DNA of 64,000 nucleotides. Origin: Ferroacidibacillus organovorans (lineage in GTDB: Bacteria > Bacillota > Bacilli > Alicyclobacillales > SLC66). The DNA is taken from NCBI RefSeq assembly GCF_001642725.1, contig NZ_LSUQ01000007.1, positions 36,191-100,190 on the forward strand. The letters are read 5' to 3'. The translations under genes were made by a program, and so were the position numbers. Below are positions 53,918 through 63,296 of this stretch, piece after piece; position 1 is the stretch's first letter, and the number at the start of each line of letters is the position of its first letter. Under the pieces are notes generated by a model. The model was not told where the DNA came from. It made no database searches and was given only the letters and a program-made list of their open reading frames with translations.

Positions 53918-54970
53918 ATGGACACATTTGAGGTGCTGAGTCAACTCGTCACATTAAGCGGTGGGCCGGGGGATGAGGGGCTCATTGCCGCGCGCTATCA
54001 AACCTTGTGCGAACCATACATACAGGCATTTTACACCGATTCGGTTGGAAACTGCATCGGTGTCGCAAACGGGGAAGGGGCGGCGCGACCGCGCGTCATG
54101 CTTGCCGCCCACATGGATGAGATCTGTCTCATGGTGCAAGCGATTGAGCCAGGCGGTTTCTTGCGCGTAATTGGCATTGGCGGTTTTGATCCACGCACGC
54201 TGCTCGGACAGGAGGTCACCGTACACGGCACACAAGCGTATAGCGGGATTATCGGCTCAAAGCCGCCACACTTGCAGGCGCCTGAGGAGCGGGAAGAGGC
54301 GGTTCCATTAAAAGATATTTTTCTTGATCTCGGCATGGCAGAAGCGCGTGTGCGCGAAGTCATCTCCCTCGGGGATCGCGTGACACTGCGCCGCGACCCC
54401 GTCCGCCTGATCAACCAGCGCGTCGCGGCAAAGGCGCTTGACAACCGCGCGAGCGTGACGGCAATGCTGCTCGCACTAAACGAGCTCTCCCACATCCGCC
54501 ACAACGCAGACGTGTACGCAGTGGCGACCATTCAAGAAGAGATCGGATGCAAAGGAGCGCAGACCGCCGCATACGGCATCCTGCCAGATCTCGCGATTGC
54601 TCTTGATGTATGCCACGGCGAGATGCCGGGCGTCGAGTCGGATCTCGTGCAAAAGGTGGGAGGAGGTCCCGTGATCTCCTTTGGACCCCATCTTCATCCA
54701 AAGCTGTTTGAGCGGCTCAAAACCGTCGCGACCGAGCAGAACATCCCGTATCAGATTGAAGTGACACAGGGCGCGACGTACACGGATGCCGATCCGATCC
54801 AGATCGTACAAGCCGGTATCCCAACCGCGCTCATCTCCATCCCACTGCGCTATATGCACACGTCTGTAGAGACGGCGTCCCTCGATGACATCGCGCGTGT
54901 CGGGAGACTTCTCGCACGGGTCATCGCAAGCCTTGACGCCGCGTTTGTGGAGGGATTGTCATGCTATTAA
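53918..54970 (+). CDS. M42-family metallopeptidase, first of three tandem paralogs
   Basis: A 350-residue M42 (TET) aminopeptidase with all six metal or catalytic residues: His65 (AAHMDE), Asp175 (KALDNR), Glu207-Glu208 (IQEEIG), Asp230 (IALDVC) and His314 (RYMHTS). Such enzymes form 12-subunit tetrahedral cages that trim peptides from their N-termini using two Zn or Co ions. CAGGAGGTG lies 5 to 8 nt before the ATG. It overlaps the next paralog by 10 bases. Confidence 0.94.
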   Translation: MDTFEVLSQLVTLSGGPGDEGLIAARYQTLCEPYIQAFYTDSVGNCIGVANGEGAARPRVMLAAHMDEICLMVQAIEPGGFLRVIGIGGFDPRTLLGQEVTVHGTQAYSGIIGSKPPHLQAPEEREEAVPLKDIFLDLGMAEARVREVISLGDRVTLRRDPVRLINQRVAAKALDNRASVTAMLLALNELSHIRHNADVYAVATIQEEIGCKGAQTAAYGILPDLAIALDVCHGEMPGVESDLVQKVGGGPVISFGPHLHPKLFERLKTVATEQNIPYQIEVTQGATYTDADPIQIVQAGIPTALISIPLRYMHTSVETASLDDIARVGRLLARVIASLDAAFVEGLSCY

Positions 54971-55986
54971 AAGAACTGACCGAGGCGTTTGGTCCATCCG
55001 GTTTTGAAGGCGAGGTCCGCGATCTGATTCGCCGCGAGGCCACGCCATTTGCCGAACGCATCACGACCGATACCCTCGGGTCGCTGATCGTCGAGAAAAA
55101 CCTGCAGCAAAACGGTCCCAAGGTGCTGCTCGCCGCGCATATGGACGAAGTATCCTTTATGATCGTTGGCATAGAGGAAAATGGTCTTCTGCGCTTTCGC
55201 CCGATCGGCGGCGTCGATCCGCGCATTCTCGTGTCAAAAGTCCTGCTTGTGGGATCAAAACGCATCTCTGGCGTAATTGGCGCAAAAGCGATCCATTTGC
55301 AAAAGCCTGAGGAGCGAAAAAAACCGCTCGGGCTCTCCCAACTTTTTATCGATATCGGAGCGAGCACCAAAGCAGAGGCTGAGTCGCATGTCGCAATCGG
55401 TGATACGGCGGTCTTTGCGACACGCTACGAGGAGTATGGGGATCGCCGCGCGAAAGCAAAATCGTTTGACGATCGCGTCGGTTGCGCCATTTTGCTCGAA
55501 GCATTAAAAGAAGACATTAAGCTCCCGCTTGTCGCCGCGTTCACAGTTCAGGAAGAAATCGGCCTGCGCGGCGCAGGGCCTGTTGCGTTTCGCACAAAAC
55601 CAGATTTTGCGATCGTTCTTGAAGGCACTGTCTGCTTTGACGTCGTAGACGCGCCTGCGCACGGCGAATCGACGATTCTTGGCGCCGGTCCTGCACTCAC
55701 GCTCGTTGACAGCCGTACGGTTGCGCACAGGCCGTTTCGCGCATATGTAAAACAGGTGGCAGAGGAAAACGGCATTCCTGTCCAGATGCGCCGCGTCAAA
55801 GGCGGATCAAACGACAATGGCATCATTCATTTAACCGAAGGCGGAATCGTCGCGACATCGATCAGCGTACCGGTTCGCTACATTCACGCGCCTGTCCAAA
55901 GTGTTCACCTCGACGATGTGCAAAACGCGTATCGTCTGCTCATCTCTGTATTGCGCGGGCTTGAAAAGGGAGGATTTCCAGGATGA
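54961..55986 (+). CDS. M42-family metallopeptidase, second of three tandem paralogs
   Basis: A 341-residue M42 peptidase with a complete site: His60 (AAHMDE), Asp170 (KSFDDR), Glu198-Glu199 (VQEEIG), Glu221 (VLEGTV, Glu rather than Asp as the outer metal ligand) and His309 (RYIHAP). The Glu-for-Asp difference from the first paralog suggests a different metal or substrate choice. It overlaps both neighbours (10 and 4 bases), so the three should be made together. Confidence 0.94.
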   Translation: MLLKELTEAFGPSGFEGEVRDLIRREATPFAERITTDTLGSLIVEKNLQQNGPKVLLAAHMDEVSFMIVGIEENGLLRFRPIGGVDPRILVSKVLLVGSKRISGVIGAKAIHLQKPEERKKPLGLSQLFIDIGASTKAEAESHVAIGDTAVFATRYEEYGDRRAKAKSFDDRVGCAILLEALKEDIKLPLVAAFTVQEEIGLRGAGPVAFRTKPDFAIVLEGTVCFDVVDAPAHGESTILGAGPALTLVDSRTVAHRPFRAYVKQVAEENGIPVQMRRVKGGSNDNGIIHLTEGGIVATSISVPVRYIHAPVQSVHLDDVQNAYRLLISVLRGLEKGGFPG

Positions 55987-56981
55987 TGAAGGAGCTATTA
56001 CAGAAACTGTACGATGTTTCGGGTCCGACTGGCGGCGAAGACGCGATGCGCAAACGACTCACAGATCATCTGGGTCCGTCCGTAGATGAATGGTCGGTTG
56101 ATTCCCTCGGCAATCTCTATGCGGTCGTTCGTCCAAAAGAGACGTCTCACGGCGTCATTCTCCTGACTGCCCCGATGGACGAGCCAGCGCTTGTCGTCAT
56201 CGATGATCGCGAGCGTCCCTATTTGCGCGTGGAGACGTTGGGACGCCTCGCCGCATCCGCGTGGATCGGCCGAACCGTTCAGTGCTCGCGCACCGGCGCG
56301 CGCGGGATCATTGGTGTCGAGAGTGAGATCAAATCTAGCGATGTGACAGCTCACCATCTCTTTATCGACCTGATTACGGATCGCGATCAACCTGAACTGG
56401 GCTACTTTTTTACGGCTGTCACCCCACTCACTTGGCATGATGAACGGTATGTGTCAGGCCCCGCGCTGACGAGTCGCGTCCCGTGCGCCATCTTGTGTGA
56501 CATCCTTCTTCAAGGTGCCACTTCTTATACGATCGTCGGCGTTTTTGCCGCGCAAAGTGAACTCGGCGCGCGCGGTGCGCGTGTGGCAGGGCACTCCGTC
56601 AAAGCCGACTTGGCGCTGACCATCCAGACGACTGAGGCGCTCGACACGCCAAAGGCGGAGCGCGGTACAGTCAAGCTCGGCGGTGGACCCGCCATCAAAG
56701 AAGCAGATCGCGACATGGTCGTCGCGCCACGCGTTCGCGCCGCGCTCACACATACTGCCAAAGCAGCATCCATCGCGTTTCAACTTGAAATCAATCTAAC
56801 ATCGCGCAGTGACGCGGGCGTGCTATTTTTAAGCCGCGACGGAATGCCAGCAGGCGGAGTCAGCGTTCCTGTTCGCTATCCTAACGCGCAATCTCCGCTG
56901 ATGGACTGGAATGATGTGATTGCGACGCGCGACCTGTTCCTCTCGCTCTTGCATCAACCTGAGTTTTTACAGAATTTCTAA
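55983..56981 (+). CDS. M42-like protein with degenerate active site (pseudoenzyme)
   Basis: A 332-residue protein that keeps the M42 fold pattern (DVSGPTGGED at the start, LTAPMDEPAL, GARGARVAG, VSVPVRYPNA) but has lost five of the six metal or catalytic residues: His to Pro64, bridging Asp to Thr163, general-base Glu to Ser192, outer ligand to Gln215 and His to Asn301. Only Glu193 is left. The frame is intact, with normal codon use, and overlaps the second paralog by ATGA. It is likely a structural or regulatory partner of the two active-looking paralogs. Peptidase activity is not expected. Confidence 0.88.
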   Translation: MMKELLQKLYDVSGPTGGEDAMRKRLTDHLGPSVDEWSVDSLGNLYAVVRPKETSHGVILLTAPMDEPALVVIDDRERPYLRVETLGRLAASAWIGRTVQCSRTGARGIIGVESEIKSSDVTAHHLFIDLITDRDQPELGYFFTAVTPLTWHDERYVSGPALTSRVPCAILCDILLQGATSYTIVGVFAAQSELGARGARVAGHSVKADLALTIQTTEALDTPKAERGTVKLGGGPAIKEADRDMVVAPRVRAALTHTAKAASIAFQLEINLTSRSDAGVLFLSRDGMPAGGVSVPVRYPNAQSPLMDWNDVIATRDLFLSLLHQPEFLQNF

Positions 56982-57028
56982 GTGAGCGGTCAAAAAGCAT
57001 GCGTGTTTACACGCAAGGGGAGAAGAGA

Positions 57029-58204
57029 ATGCTTCGCTATCTAACTTCAGGCGAGAGCCACGGTCCAGCGCTTGTTGCCATCATCGAGGGGCTTCCGGCA
57101 AACCTGCCGCTACAAGAGGCGGCGATCAACCACCAACTCTGGCGCCGCCAACAGGGACACGGTAGAGGGTATCGCATGAAAATTGAGACGGATCAGATCG
57201 AATTTCTATCTGGTGTCCGCTTTTCAAAGACGATGGGAAGCCCCGTGGCGCTCGCCGTTCATAATAAGGATCACAAAAACTGGCTCTCGCGCATGGCTCC
57301 TACTGGCGATGCGCCCGACGATTTGGCGCGCGTGTCAAAACCGCGTCCAGGTCACGCTGATCTTCCGGGCGCGCTGAAGTACGAGTTTGACGATATGCGC
57401 AACAGCCTAGAGCGGGCAAGCGCACGCAACACGGCAACGCTTGTCGCAGTCGGCGCGATTGCGCGTCAACTGCTCGACGTATTCTCGATTTCACTTTGCT
57501 CGCATATCGTACAGATCGGACCAGTCAAGGTGGATCGCGACAAAATCTCCGCGCTCTCCTTTGAGGAATTGTCGGCGCGCGCCGAGTCATCCTCGGTTCG
57601 CTGCGCAGACCCGGATGCGGAGGCAAAGATGATTCGCGTTATCGATCAAGCAAAAGAAGACGGAAACACGGTAGGTGGGGTCTTTGAGGTCATCGTGACA
57701 GGCGTGCCTGTAGGACTCGGAAGCTATGTCATGCCGGATCGTCGTCTTGACGCCCGATTGGCAGGTGCGATGATGGGCATTCAAGCCATTAAAGGCGTCG
57801 AAATCGGACTCGGCTTTGAAGCGGCAACGCTCCCCGGCTCGCTCGTGCACGACGCCCTTTTCCACGATCCAGCGCGCGGTGTCTATCGACAAACGAATGG
57901 GGCAGGCGGGATCGAAGGGGGCATCAGCAACGGCGAACCAATCGTGGTCCGCGCGGCGATGAAACCCATCCCGACACTCTATAAACCCTTACCGAGTTTT
58001 GACTTGGAGACAAAAGAGGCATACCTCGCGGCCATTGAGCGCTCCGACGCGTGCGCCGCGCCTGCGGCAGCCGTGATCGGTGAAAATGTCGCAGCGTACG
58101 TCTTGGCTGAGGCATTCTGCGAAAAGTTTGGCGGCGACTCGATTGAAGAAATGAAGCGAAATTTCGCGAGTTATCAAGCGCGTGTCGCAGAGCGATTACG
58201 ATGA
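57029..58204 (+). CDS. aroC: Chorismate synthase
   Basis: The 391-residue protein opens with the invariant MLRYLTSGESHGP and has GRGYRMKIETD, RPGHADLPGALKY, the ARNTA segment (SARNTATLVAVGA) and GGIEGGISNGEPI. It makes chorismate from EPSP with reduced FMN (gene aroF in B. subtilis). The ATG at 57029 after AAGGGGAG is chosen; an ATG 30 bases earlier does not fit the family. It follows the M42 set by 47 bases and overlaps aroB. Confidence 0.97.
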   Translation: MLRYLTSGESHGPALVAIIEGLPANLPLQEAAINHQLWRRQQGHGRGYRMKIETDQIEFLSGVRFSKTMGSPVALAVHNKDHKNWLSRMAPTGDAPDDLARVSKPRPGHADLPGALKYEFDDMRNSLERASARNTATLVAVGAIARQLLDVFSISLCSHIVQIGPVKVDRDKISALSFEELSARAESSSVRCADPDAEAKMIRVIDQAKEDGNTVGGVFEVIVTGVPVGLGSYVMPDRRLDARLAGAMMGIQAIKGVEIGLGFEAATLPGSLVHDALFHDPARGVYRQTNGAGGIEGGISNGEPIVVRAAMKPIPTLYKPLPSFDLETKEAYLAAIERSDACAAPAAAVIGENVAAYVLAEAFCEKFGGDSIEEMKRNFASYQARVAERLR

Positions 58205-59304
58205 GCGCACATCATACACTTTACGTTCAGTCGACAGGTGGAGACTATGAGGTGCACATCGGACGACAACTCCTCGCAGAGGTCGGGAAGAGGGTTCAGG
58301 CCGTTTGCAAAGACGTCACATCTGCACTTCTTGTCGTGGATGAATCCCTGCTCGCGTTTAGCTACGCCGACACGGTCGAGGCGTCTCTCAAAGCGAGCGG
58401 GATGCCAACCGTTCGCACGGTCGTTGCGCGTGGTGAAGCGTCAAAATCACTCGCTACCGCAGATACACTCTATACGCGCTGTGTTGAGGCTGGACTTGAC
58501 CGCAAATCGGTAGTTTTGGCGCTCGGCGGCGGCGTCGTCGGCGATCTCGCTGGATTTGTCGCGGCAACCTACATGCGTGGCGTGCGCTTCGTTCAAATTC
58601 CAACAACGCTCCTCGCGCACGACGCAAGCATCGGCGGCAAAGTCGCCATCAACCTCCCGCAGGGGAAAAACCTCGTCGGCGCGTTTCATCCGCCATGCAT
58701 CGTGCTCTATGACGTCGAGACGCTGCGCACACTTCCTGCGCGAGAACGCAGCAGCGGATTGGCTGAGGCGATCAAACACGGTGTCATTTGGAGCGAATCT
58801 TTTTTTTCCTGGCTTGAAGAACACATGGACAGCTTGGTGGATGGTGATCTCGATGCGACAGAGGAGATGCTCTTTACTTCATGCGCGATCAAAGCAGAGA
58901 TTGTCAGCAAAGATGAAACAGAGCAGGGGGTACGGGCGTTCCTGAATTTTGGACACACCGTCGCACACGCGATCGAGGCACTCGCGTACGGTCAATTCGC
59001 TCACGGAGAAGCGGTCGCCATCGGCATGATGACCGAGTGTTTGATCAGCGTGTCACTTGGTCGCTGTGATGAGGCAGTCTTGCACCGCCTGCACACGCTC
59101 CTAAAAGCGGCGCATCTTCCACAACATATTCCACCCTCCTTTGACGTGGACGCACTGATTGCCGCGATGCGCCGCGATAAGAAGGCGACAAAGCAGCAAC
59201 TCGCGTTTGTCTTGCCCACGCGAATCGGGAATGTAGAGCTTTACCCCGATGTGGAGGAGACGCGTGTCGCAACTGCTTTACGCGCGCGTCGCTTGACGCA
59301 GTGA
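58201..59304 (+). CDS. aroB: 3-dehydroquinate synthase
   Basis: A 367-residue enzyme with NAD-binding LALGGGVVGDLAGFVAATY, QIPTTLLAHDASIGGKVAIN, the zinc ligands in GLAEAIKHG, FLNFGHTVAHAIE and FAHGEAVAIG. It performs the second step of the shikimate pathway. Its ATG overlaps the aroC stop (ATGA). In B. subtilis aroH and trpE come next; here they are absent and a structured leader with its own promoter follows. Confidence 0.97.
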   Translation: MSAHHTLYVQSTGGDYEVHIGRQLLAEVGKRVQAVCKDVTSALLVVDESLLAFSYADTVEASLKASGMPTVRTVVARGEASKSLATADTLYTRCVEAGLDRKSVVLALGGGVVGDLAGFVAATYMRGVRFVQIPTTLLAHDASIGGKVAINLPQGKNLVGAFHPPCIVLYDVETLRTLPARERSSGLAEAIKHGVIWSESFFSWLEEHMDSLVDGDLDATEEMLFTSCAIKAEIVSKDETEQGVRAFLNFGHTVAHAIEALAYGQFAHGEAVAIGMMTECLISVSLGRCDEAVLHRLHTLLKAAHLPQHIPPSFDVDALIAAMRRDKKATKQQLAFVLPTRIGNVELYPDVEETRVATALRARRLTQ

Positions 59305-59384
59305 CAAGACAAGTGGAAATGGTGGACTTTCTCCTAAAGTTCGTTAAGGCATAAACCGTTCATGAAGACTCCATTTTCGATTCA

Positions 59385-59413
59385 TTGACCGATCCCGCTT
59401 TGCGTAGTAGGAT
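59385..59413 (+). promoter_or_regulatory. Promoter of the trp operon leader
   Basis: TTGACC and TAGGAT are 17 bp apart, 81 bases after aroB. Transcription would begin near 59420. Confidence 0.6.
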
Positions 59414-59419
59414 ACAAAG

Positions 59420-59640
59420 AGAAGCGCACTCGTGATGCGCTGTCTGGGAGCAGACAGCGATCCGCGCGAAGACAGTCGATTTCAAGGTACCCTTGAATTT
59501 GTGAGCTGAGTTGAGCCTAGTCGAGATCCTGTGTTATTTGCCTATGGATATGTGATTGACTAGAGGATATGCGTTCACAAAGGACGGGGGGAAACCCACG
59601 TTCTTTTTTCTTTGCATTTTTTAGAAAGGTGGTTGTACGT
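59420..59640 (+). promoter_or_regulatory. trpD leader with TRAP-type (G/T)AG repeat array
   Basis: Five triplets GAG, GAG, GAG, TAG, GAG start at 59503, 59508, 59513, 59518 and 59523, each separated by exactly two bases, as in TRAP sites. Upstream are three hairpins: AGCGCA / TGCGCT (59423-59441), GCTGTCTG / CAGACAGC (59439-59458) and TTCAAGG / CCTTGAA (59481-59497). The fourth triplet is inside CTAGTC (59517-59522), which can pair with GACTAG (59558-59563); GTGA (59501) and TCAC (59575) could extend it. A terminator follows. With tryptophan-loaded TRAP the CTAGTC pairing would be blocked. Eleven triplets are usual in B. subtilis, so five is few. I see no T-box sequence. Confidence 0.65.
59579..59610 (+). 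terminator. Attenuator terminator in the trpD leader
   Basis: AAAGGACG / CGTTCTTT (one G-T pair) plus an inner G/C part close a short loop; six T follow. It stands 31 bases before the trpD start codon, which suits transcription attenuation. Confidence 0.8.
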
Positions 59641-60669
59641 GTGAAAAATCTCCTCCTCCATTTGGCAAATGGGCAGAATTTAACCTTGGAAGAAGCGCGC
59701 ACCGCGATGAATCACATCATGCGCGGGGAGGGAACTCACGCACAGATGGCCGCATACCTGACGCTGCTTAAGCAACAGGGGGAGACGGTCACCGAGCTTA
59801 CTGGCAGTGCGCTCGCAATGCGCGAACACGCGCTTGAAGTCATTTTAGAAGAGCGTGAAACGCTTGACATGTGTGGAACAGGCGGTGATCACTCCGGCAC
59901 GTTTAATATCTCGACGGCCGCTTCGTTCATACTCGCCGCAGACGGCGTCCCTGTAGCTAAACACGGAAATCGCGCCTCATCCAGTCAGACCGGCAGTGCG
60001 GATGTTCTAGAGGCGCTTGGCATCAACATATCACTCGAACCTTCTGCGGCGCTAGAATCCCTGCGTCAGCACAATTTTTGTTTTCTCTTTGCACAAGCGT
60101 ATCACCCAGCCATGAAACACGTCGCACCCGTCCGGCGCGACCTCGGATTTCGCACCATGTTCAACATCCTAGGGCCGCTCACAAACCCGGCACATCCAGC
60201 GTATCAGGTTCTCGGCACGCCCGATGACGCGATTGCCGAAAAAATGGCACATACGCTGCTAAACCTCGGTGTCAAACGAGCATTCGTGATTCACGCGGCA
60301 GATGGACTTGACGAATTCTCTATTTCTGCGCCTACACGCGTATTTGACGTGCATTCGAGTCGTGTGACATCCTACGATGTCTCACCGTCTGATTTTGGTT
60401 TAACAACAGCGCCGCGTGAAGCGATCTTAGGCGGAGACGCGATTAAAAATGCGGGAATCGTTCGCACCATTTTTGAAGGAGAAAAGGGCGCCCGCCGCGA
60501 TGTGGTCGTCATGAATGCGGCAGCCGGGTTTCTCGTCATGGGGCGTGTAAAAACATTTGCAGAAGGCGCCCGCCGCGCCGAAGCGATCCTTGACGAAGGT
60601 CGGGCGCTGCAAAAACTGATCGACCTACAGAATCACGGCACATCCGCGCCGAAGGAGACTGCGTCATGA
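59641..60669 (+). CDS. trpD: Anthranilate phosphoribosyltransferase
   Basis: The 342-residue protein has the PRPP-binding CGTGGDHSGTFNISTA, KHGNRASSSQTGSADVLEALG and the magnesium-binding GLDEFS region. It joins anthranilate to PRPP. The GTG at 59641 with AAAGGTGG upstream fits the family start (KNLLLHLANGQNLT); an earlier ATG would lie in the terminator. It is the first trp gene here; trpE and trpG are not in the window before it. It overlaps trpC by four bases. Confidence 0.97.
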   Translation: MKNLLLHLANGQNLTLEEARTAMNHIMRGEGTHAQMAAYLTLLKQQGETVTELTGSALAMREHALEVILEERETLDMCGTGGDHSGTFNISTAASFILAADGVPVAKHGNRASSSQTGSADVLEALGINISLEPSAALESLRQHNFCFLFAQAYHPAMKHVAPVRRDLGFRTMFNILGPLTNPAHPAYQVLGTPDDAIAEKMAHTLLNLGVKRAFVIHAADGLDEFSISAPTRVFDVHSSRVTSYDVSPSDFGLTTAPREAILGGDAIKNAGIVRTIFEGEKGARRDVVVMNAAAGFLVMGRVKTFAEGARRAEAILDEGRALQKLIDLQNHGTSAPKETAS

Positions 60670-61457
60670 CCATCCTTGATCGCATCCTTGCCACCAAAAA
60701 AGAAGAAGTCGAAGCGCTCAACCGTGATGCCACACTCGAAGAGTGGAAGGATCGCGCGCAACAGGGAGAGCCTGTGCGGGGGTTTTTGGCTGCACTTGAG
60801 CGAAACGCGCCGAACAGCCTCATCGCGGAGATCAAAAAAGCATCTCCCTCCAAAGGTGTGATCGTGCATTCATTTGACCCGGCGCAGATCGCGCAAACGT
60901 ACGAGCAGGCGAATGCCGCGGCACTCTCCGTTCTGACAGACAGGACGTATTTTCAAGGAAGTATCGAGGCCCTTCAAAGGGCGCGGCAGTCCGTGGCTCT
61001 TCCAGTGCTCCGCAAAGATTTCATAATCGATCCGCTGCAGGTTTATGAGGCGCGCGCGATCGGCGCTGATGCGATTCTGCTCATCGTCGCGGCGCTTCCT
61101 GACGAGCGACTGTTTCAGCTCTACGAATTGGCGCGCATGCTCACCATGGATGTCTTGATTGAAGTGCACAACGCAGAAGAAGTACAGCGAATCATGTCGC
61201 TCAAGCCGGCGCTGATCGGCGTGAACCATCGCAATTTACACACATTTGAAGTCGATCTCAGCTTGACAGCGCAAATTGCGCCACTCCTGCCTAAAAGTGT
61301 TTTACTCGTGGCAGAAAGCGGCATTCAAACGCACGCGCAGGTAGAAACATTAAAGCAGGCGGGTGCGCGCGCATTTTTAATTGGTGAGACGCTTATGCGC
61401 GCAGGTGTTGAACATGTTTCAGAGCAAATTGATGATATGTTTATACGCGCGCGATGA
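60666..61457 (+). CDS. trpC: Indole-3-glycerol phosphate synthase
   Basis: A 263-residue TIM barrel with IAEIKKASPSKG, the catalytic LRKDFIIDPLQVYEARAIGADAILLI region, GVNHRNLHTFEVD and VAESGI. It closes CdRP to indole-glycerol phosphate. It starts and ends with four-base overlaps (ATGA) with its neighbours. Confidence 0.97.
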   Translation: MTILDRILATKKEEVEALNRDATLEEWKDRAQQGEPVRGFLAALERNAPNSLIAEIKKASPSKGVIVHSFDPAQIAQTYEQANAAALSVLTDRTYFQGSIEALQRARQSVALPVLRKDFIIDPLQVYEARAIGADAILLIVAALPDERLFQLYELARMLTMDVLIEVHNAEEVQRIMSLKPALIGVNHRNLHTFEVDLSLTAQIAPLLPKSVLLVAESGIQTHAQVETLKQAGARAFLIGETLMRAGVEHVSEQIDDMFIRAR

Positions 61458-62101
61458 CCTACGTAAAGCTGTGTGGACTCATGTGCGAAGAAGAAGTCGC
61501 AGTGGCTGACGCCCTGCGAGCAGACTACATCGGATTTGTTCTTGCAAAAAGTCGTCGTCGCGTTGCTGTCGCAGATGTGGTAGAGTGGCTCAAACACGTC
61601 AGTCCAATGCATAGTAAACCGGTCTTTGTCACCGTCAATCCCACGCTTGACTCTCTTTTGCGCCTCCATGAGGAGACAGGAATCAACCGTGTTCAATTGA
61701 GCGGTGAAGAGACGAAGGCGTTTTGCCAGGAAGCGCGAAAGCAAGGCTTGATCGTCTGGAAGGCGATAGGTATCGCCAATGAAAGCGACGTCGAGCGCAT
61801 TGGCGATTATCGCGACGTGGTGGACGCCTTGCTGGTTGACACGAAGCGCGCAGGTGCACACGGAGGTACAGGTGAAACGTTTCCCTGGTCGCTCATTCCC
61901 GCATGCCTGGAACAGGCACAGGGTACCCCCCTTCTTGTCGCGGGGGGCTTGACCCCGACACGCGTCGCCGACTTGCTCGCAGACTACCGCGTACAAGGCG
62001 TCGACGTCTCGTCAGGCATTGAAACAAACGGCAGAAAAGACACGGAAAAGATGCGTGCATTTGTTCATGAAGTAAGGAGGCGTGACCTTGTATCCGGATG
62101 A
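61454..62101 (+). CDS. trpF: Phosphoribosylanthranilate isomerase
   Basis: The 215-residue TIM barrel starts with [10 protein letters not shown]; the catalytic Cys is in KLCGL (residue 7), VQLSGE is the middle motif and GVDVSSGIE near the end holds the phosphate site. It converts PRA to CdRP. It overlaps trpC by four and trpB by 14 bases. Confidence 0.96.
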   Translation: MTYVKLCGLMCEEEVAVADALRADYIGFVLAKSRRRVAVADVVEWLKHVSPMHSKPVFVTVNPTLDSLLRLHEETGINRVQLSGEETKAFCQEARKQGLIVWKAIGIANESDVERIGDYRDVVDALLVDTKRAGAHGGTGETFPWSLIPACLEQAQGTPLLVAGGLTPTRVADLLADYRVQGVDVSSGIETNGRKDTEKMRAFVHEVRRRDLVSG

Positions 62102-63296
62102 GCGAGGACGGTTTGGCGAGTTTGGTGGGAAATACGTCCCAGAAACTCTCATGTCAGCACTGGAACAACTTGAGAGAGATTTTGCACATTATTCGAGCGA
62201 CCCCCAGTTTCAAGTTGAATTGTCCGATCTGCTCGCCAATTACGCGGGACGTCCCACCCCTTTGTATGAGGCAAAGGGGCTGACAAAAATCGCGGGGGGC
62301 GCGCGGATTTATTTAAAGCGCGAAGATCTGAACCACACAGGCGCTCACAAGATCAACAACACCCTGGGGCAAGGATTGCTCGCAAAAAAAACGGGAAAAA
62401 AGCGAATCATTGCAGAAACCGGCGCTGGACAGCATGGTGTTGCGTCCGCCACGGTCGCGGCACTGCTAGGACTTGAGTGCACTGTGTTCATGGGTGAAGA
62501 AGATATGCAGCGACAAGCGCTCAACGTGTTTCGGATGAAACTCCTTGGCGCAACCGTCGTACCTGCCGTGTCTGGCACAAAAACATTGAAAGACGCGACC
62601 AACGAGGCGATCAGACACTGGGTATCCCACGTGGAAGACACGTACTACATCATTGGTTCGGTTGTCGGACCGCATCCCTATCCGATGATGGTGCGCGATT
62701 TTCAACGGATCATTGGGGATGAGACAAAGGCGCAGACGCTCGCACTGCACGGTCGTCTTCCTGACGCGATTGTAGCCTGCGTCGGGGGTGGCAGTAATGC
62801 GATGGGCATTTTTTATCCTTTTCTTGAAGATGGCGGTGTCGAACTGATCGGAACGGAAGCGGCAGGCGAGGGTGTCGACACGGAGCGTCACGCGGCGTCG
62901 ATTCACGGGGGGCGCAAAGGCGTCCTGCACGGGTCGATGACCCTTTTGCTGCAAGACGAACTAGGCCAGGTGCTGCCAGCTCACTCCATCTCTGCGGGTC
63001 TTGACTACCCAGGGATCGGCCCTGAGCACGCTCATCTCTTCGCGTCGGGGCGCGCCTCGTACGTTCCTGTCACGGATGCAGAGGCGCTTTATGCGTTCGT
63101 GCAACTCAGCCGCGTCGAGGGGATCATTCCGGCGCTTGAATCGGCGCACGCCGTCGCCTATGCGATGAAAAAGGCGGCAACGATGCGGCCAGATGAGTTG
63201 CTTGTCGTCAATCTGTCAGGGCGCGGTGACAAGGATGTGCAAACGCTGCAACCGATTTTAGAGGAGGGGCACTACCTTGACAAAACGTGGACATGA
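62088..63296 (+). CDS. trpB: Tryptophan synthase beta chain
   Basis: A 402-residue PLP enzyme: [15 protein letters not shown] at the start, the PLP lysine in [14 protein letters not shown], catalytic Glu in AETGAGQHG, and the phosphate loop [15 protein letters not shown] ends 7 nt before the TTG at 62088; a GTG six bases earlier is only one base from it. It condenses indole with serine. It overlaps trpF and trpA. Confidence 0.97.
   Translation: MYPDERGRFGEFGGKYVPETLMSALEQLERDFAHYSSDPQFQVELSDLLANYAGRPTPLYEAKGLTKIAGGARIYLKREDLNHTGAHKINNTLGQGLLAKKTGKKRIIAETGAGQHGVASATVAALLGLECTVFMGEEDMQRQALNVFRMKLLGATVVPAVSGTKTLKDATNEAIRHWVSHVEDTYYIIGSVVGPHPYPMMVRDFQRIIGDETKAQTLALHGRLPDAIVACVGGGSNAMGIFYPFLEDGGVELIGTEAAGEGVDTERHAASIHGGRKGVLHGSMTLLLQDELGQVLPAHSISAGLDYPGIGPEHAHLFASGRASYVPVTDAEALYAFVQLSRVEGIIPALESAHAVAYAMKKAATMRPDELLVVNLSGRGDKDVQTLQPILEEGHYLDKTWT

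Noticed and set aside
59420..59640. T-box riboswitch in front of trpD
   Set aside because: The conserved T-box antiterminator sequence (AGGGTGG-x-ACC) and stem I features are absent; the evenly spaced (G/T)AG triplets fit TRAP better.
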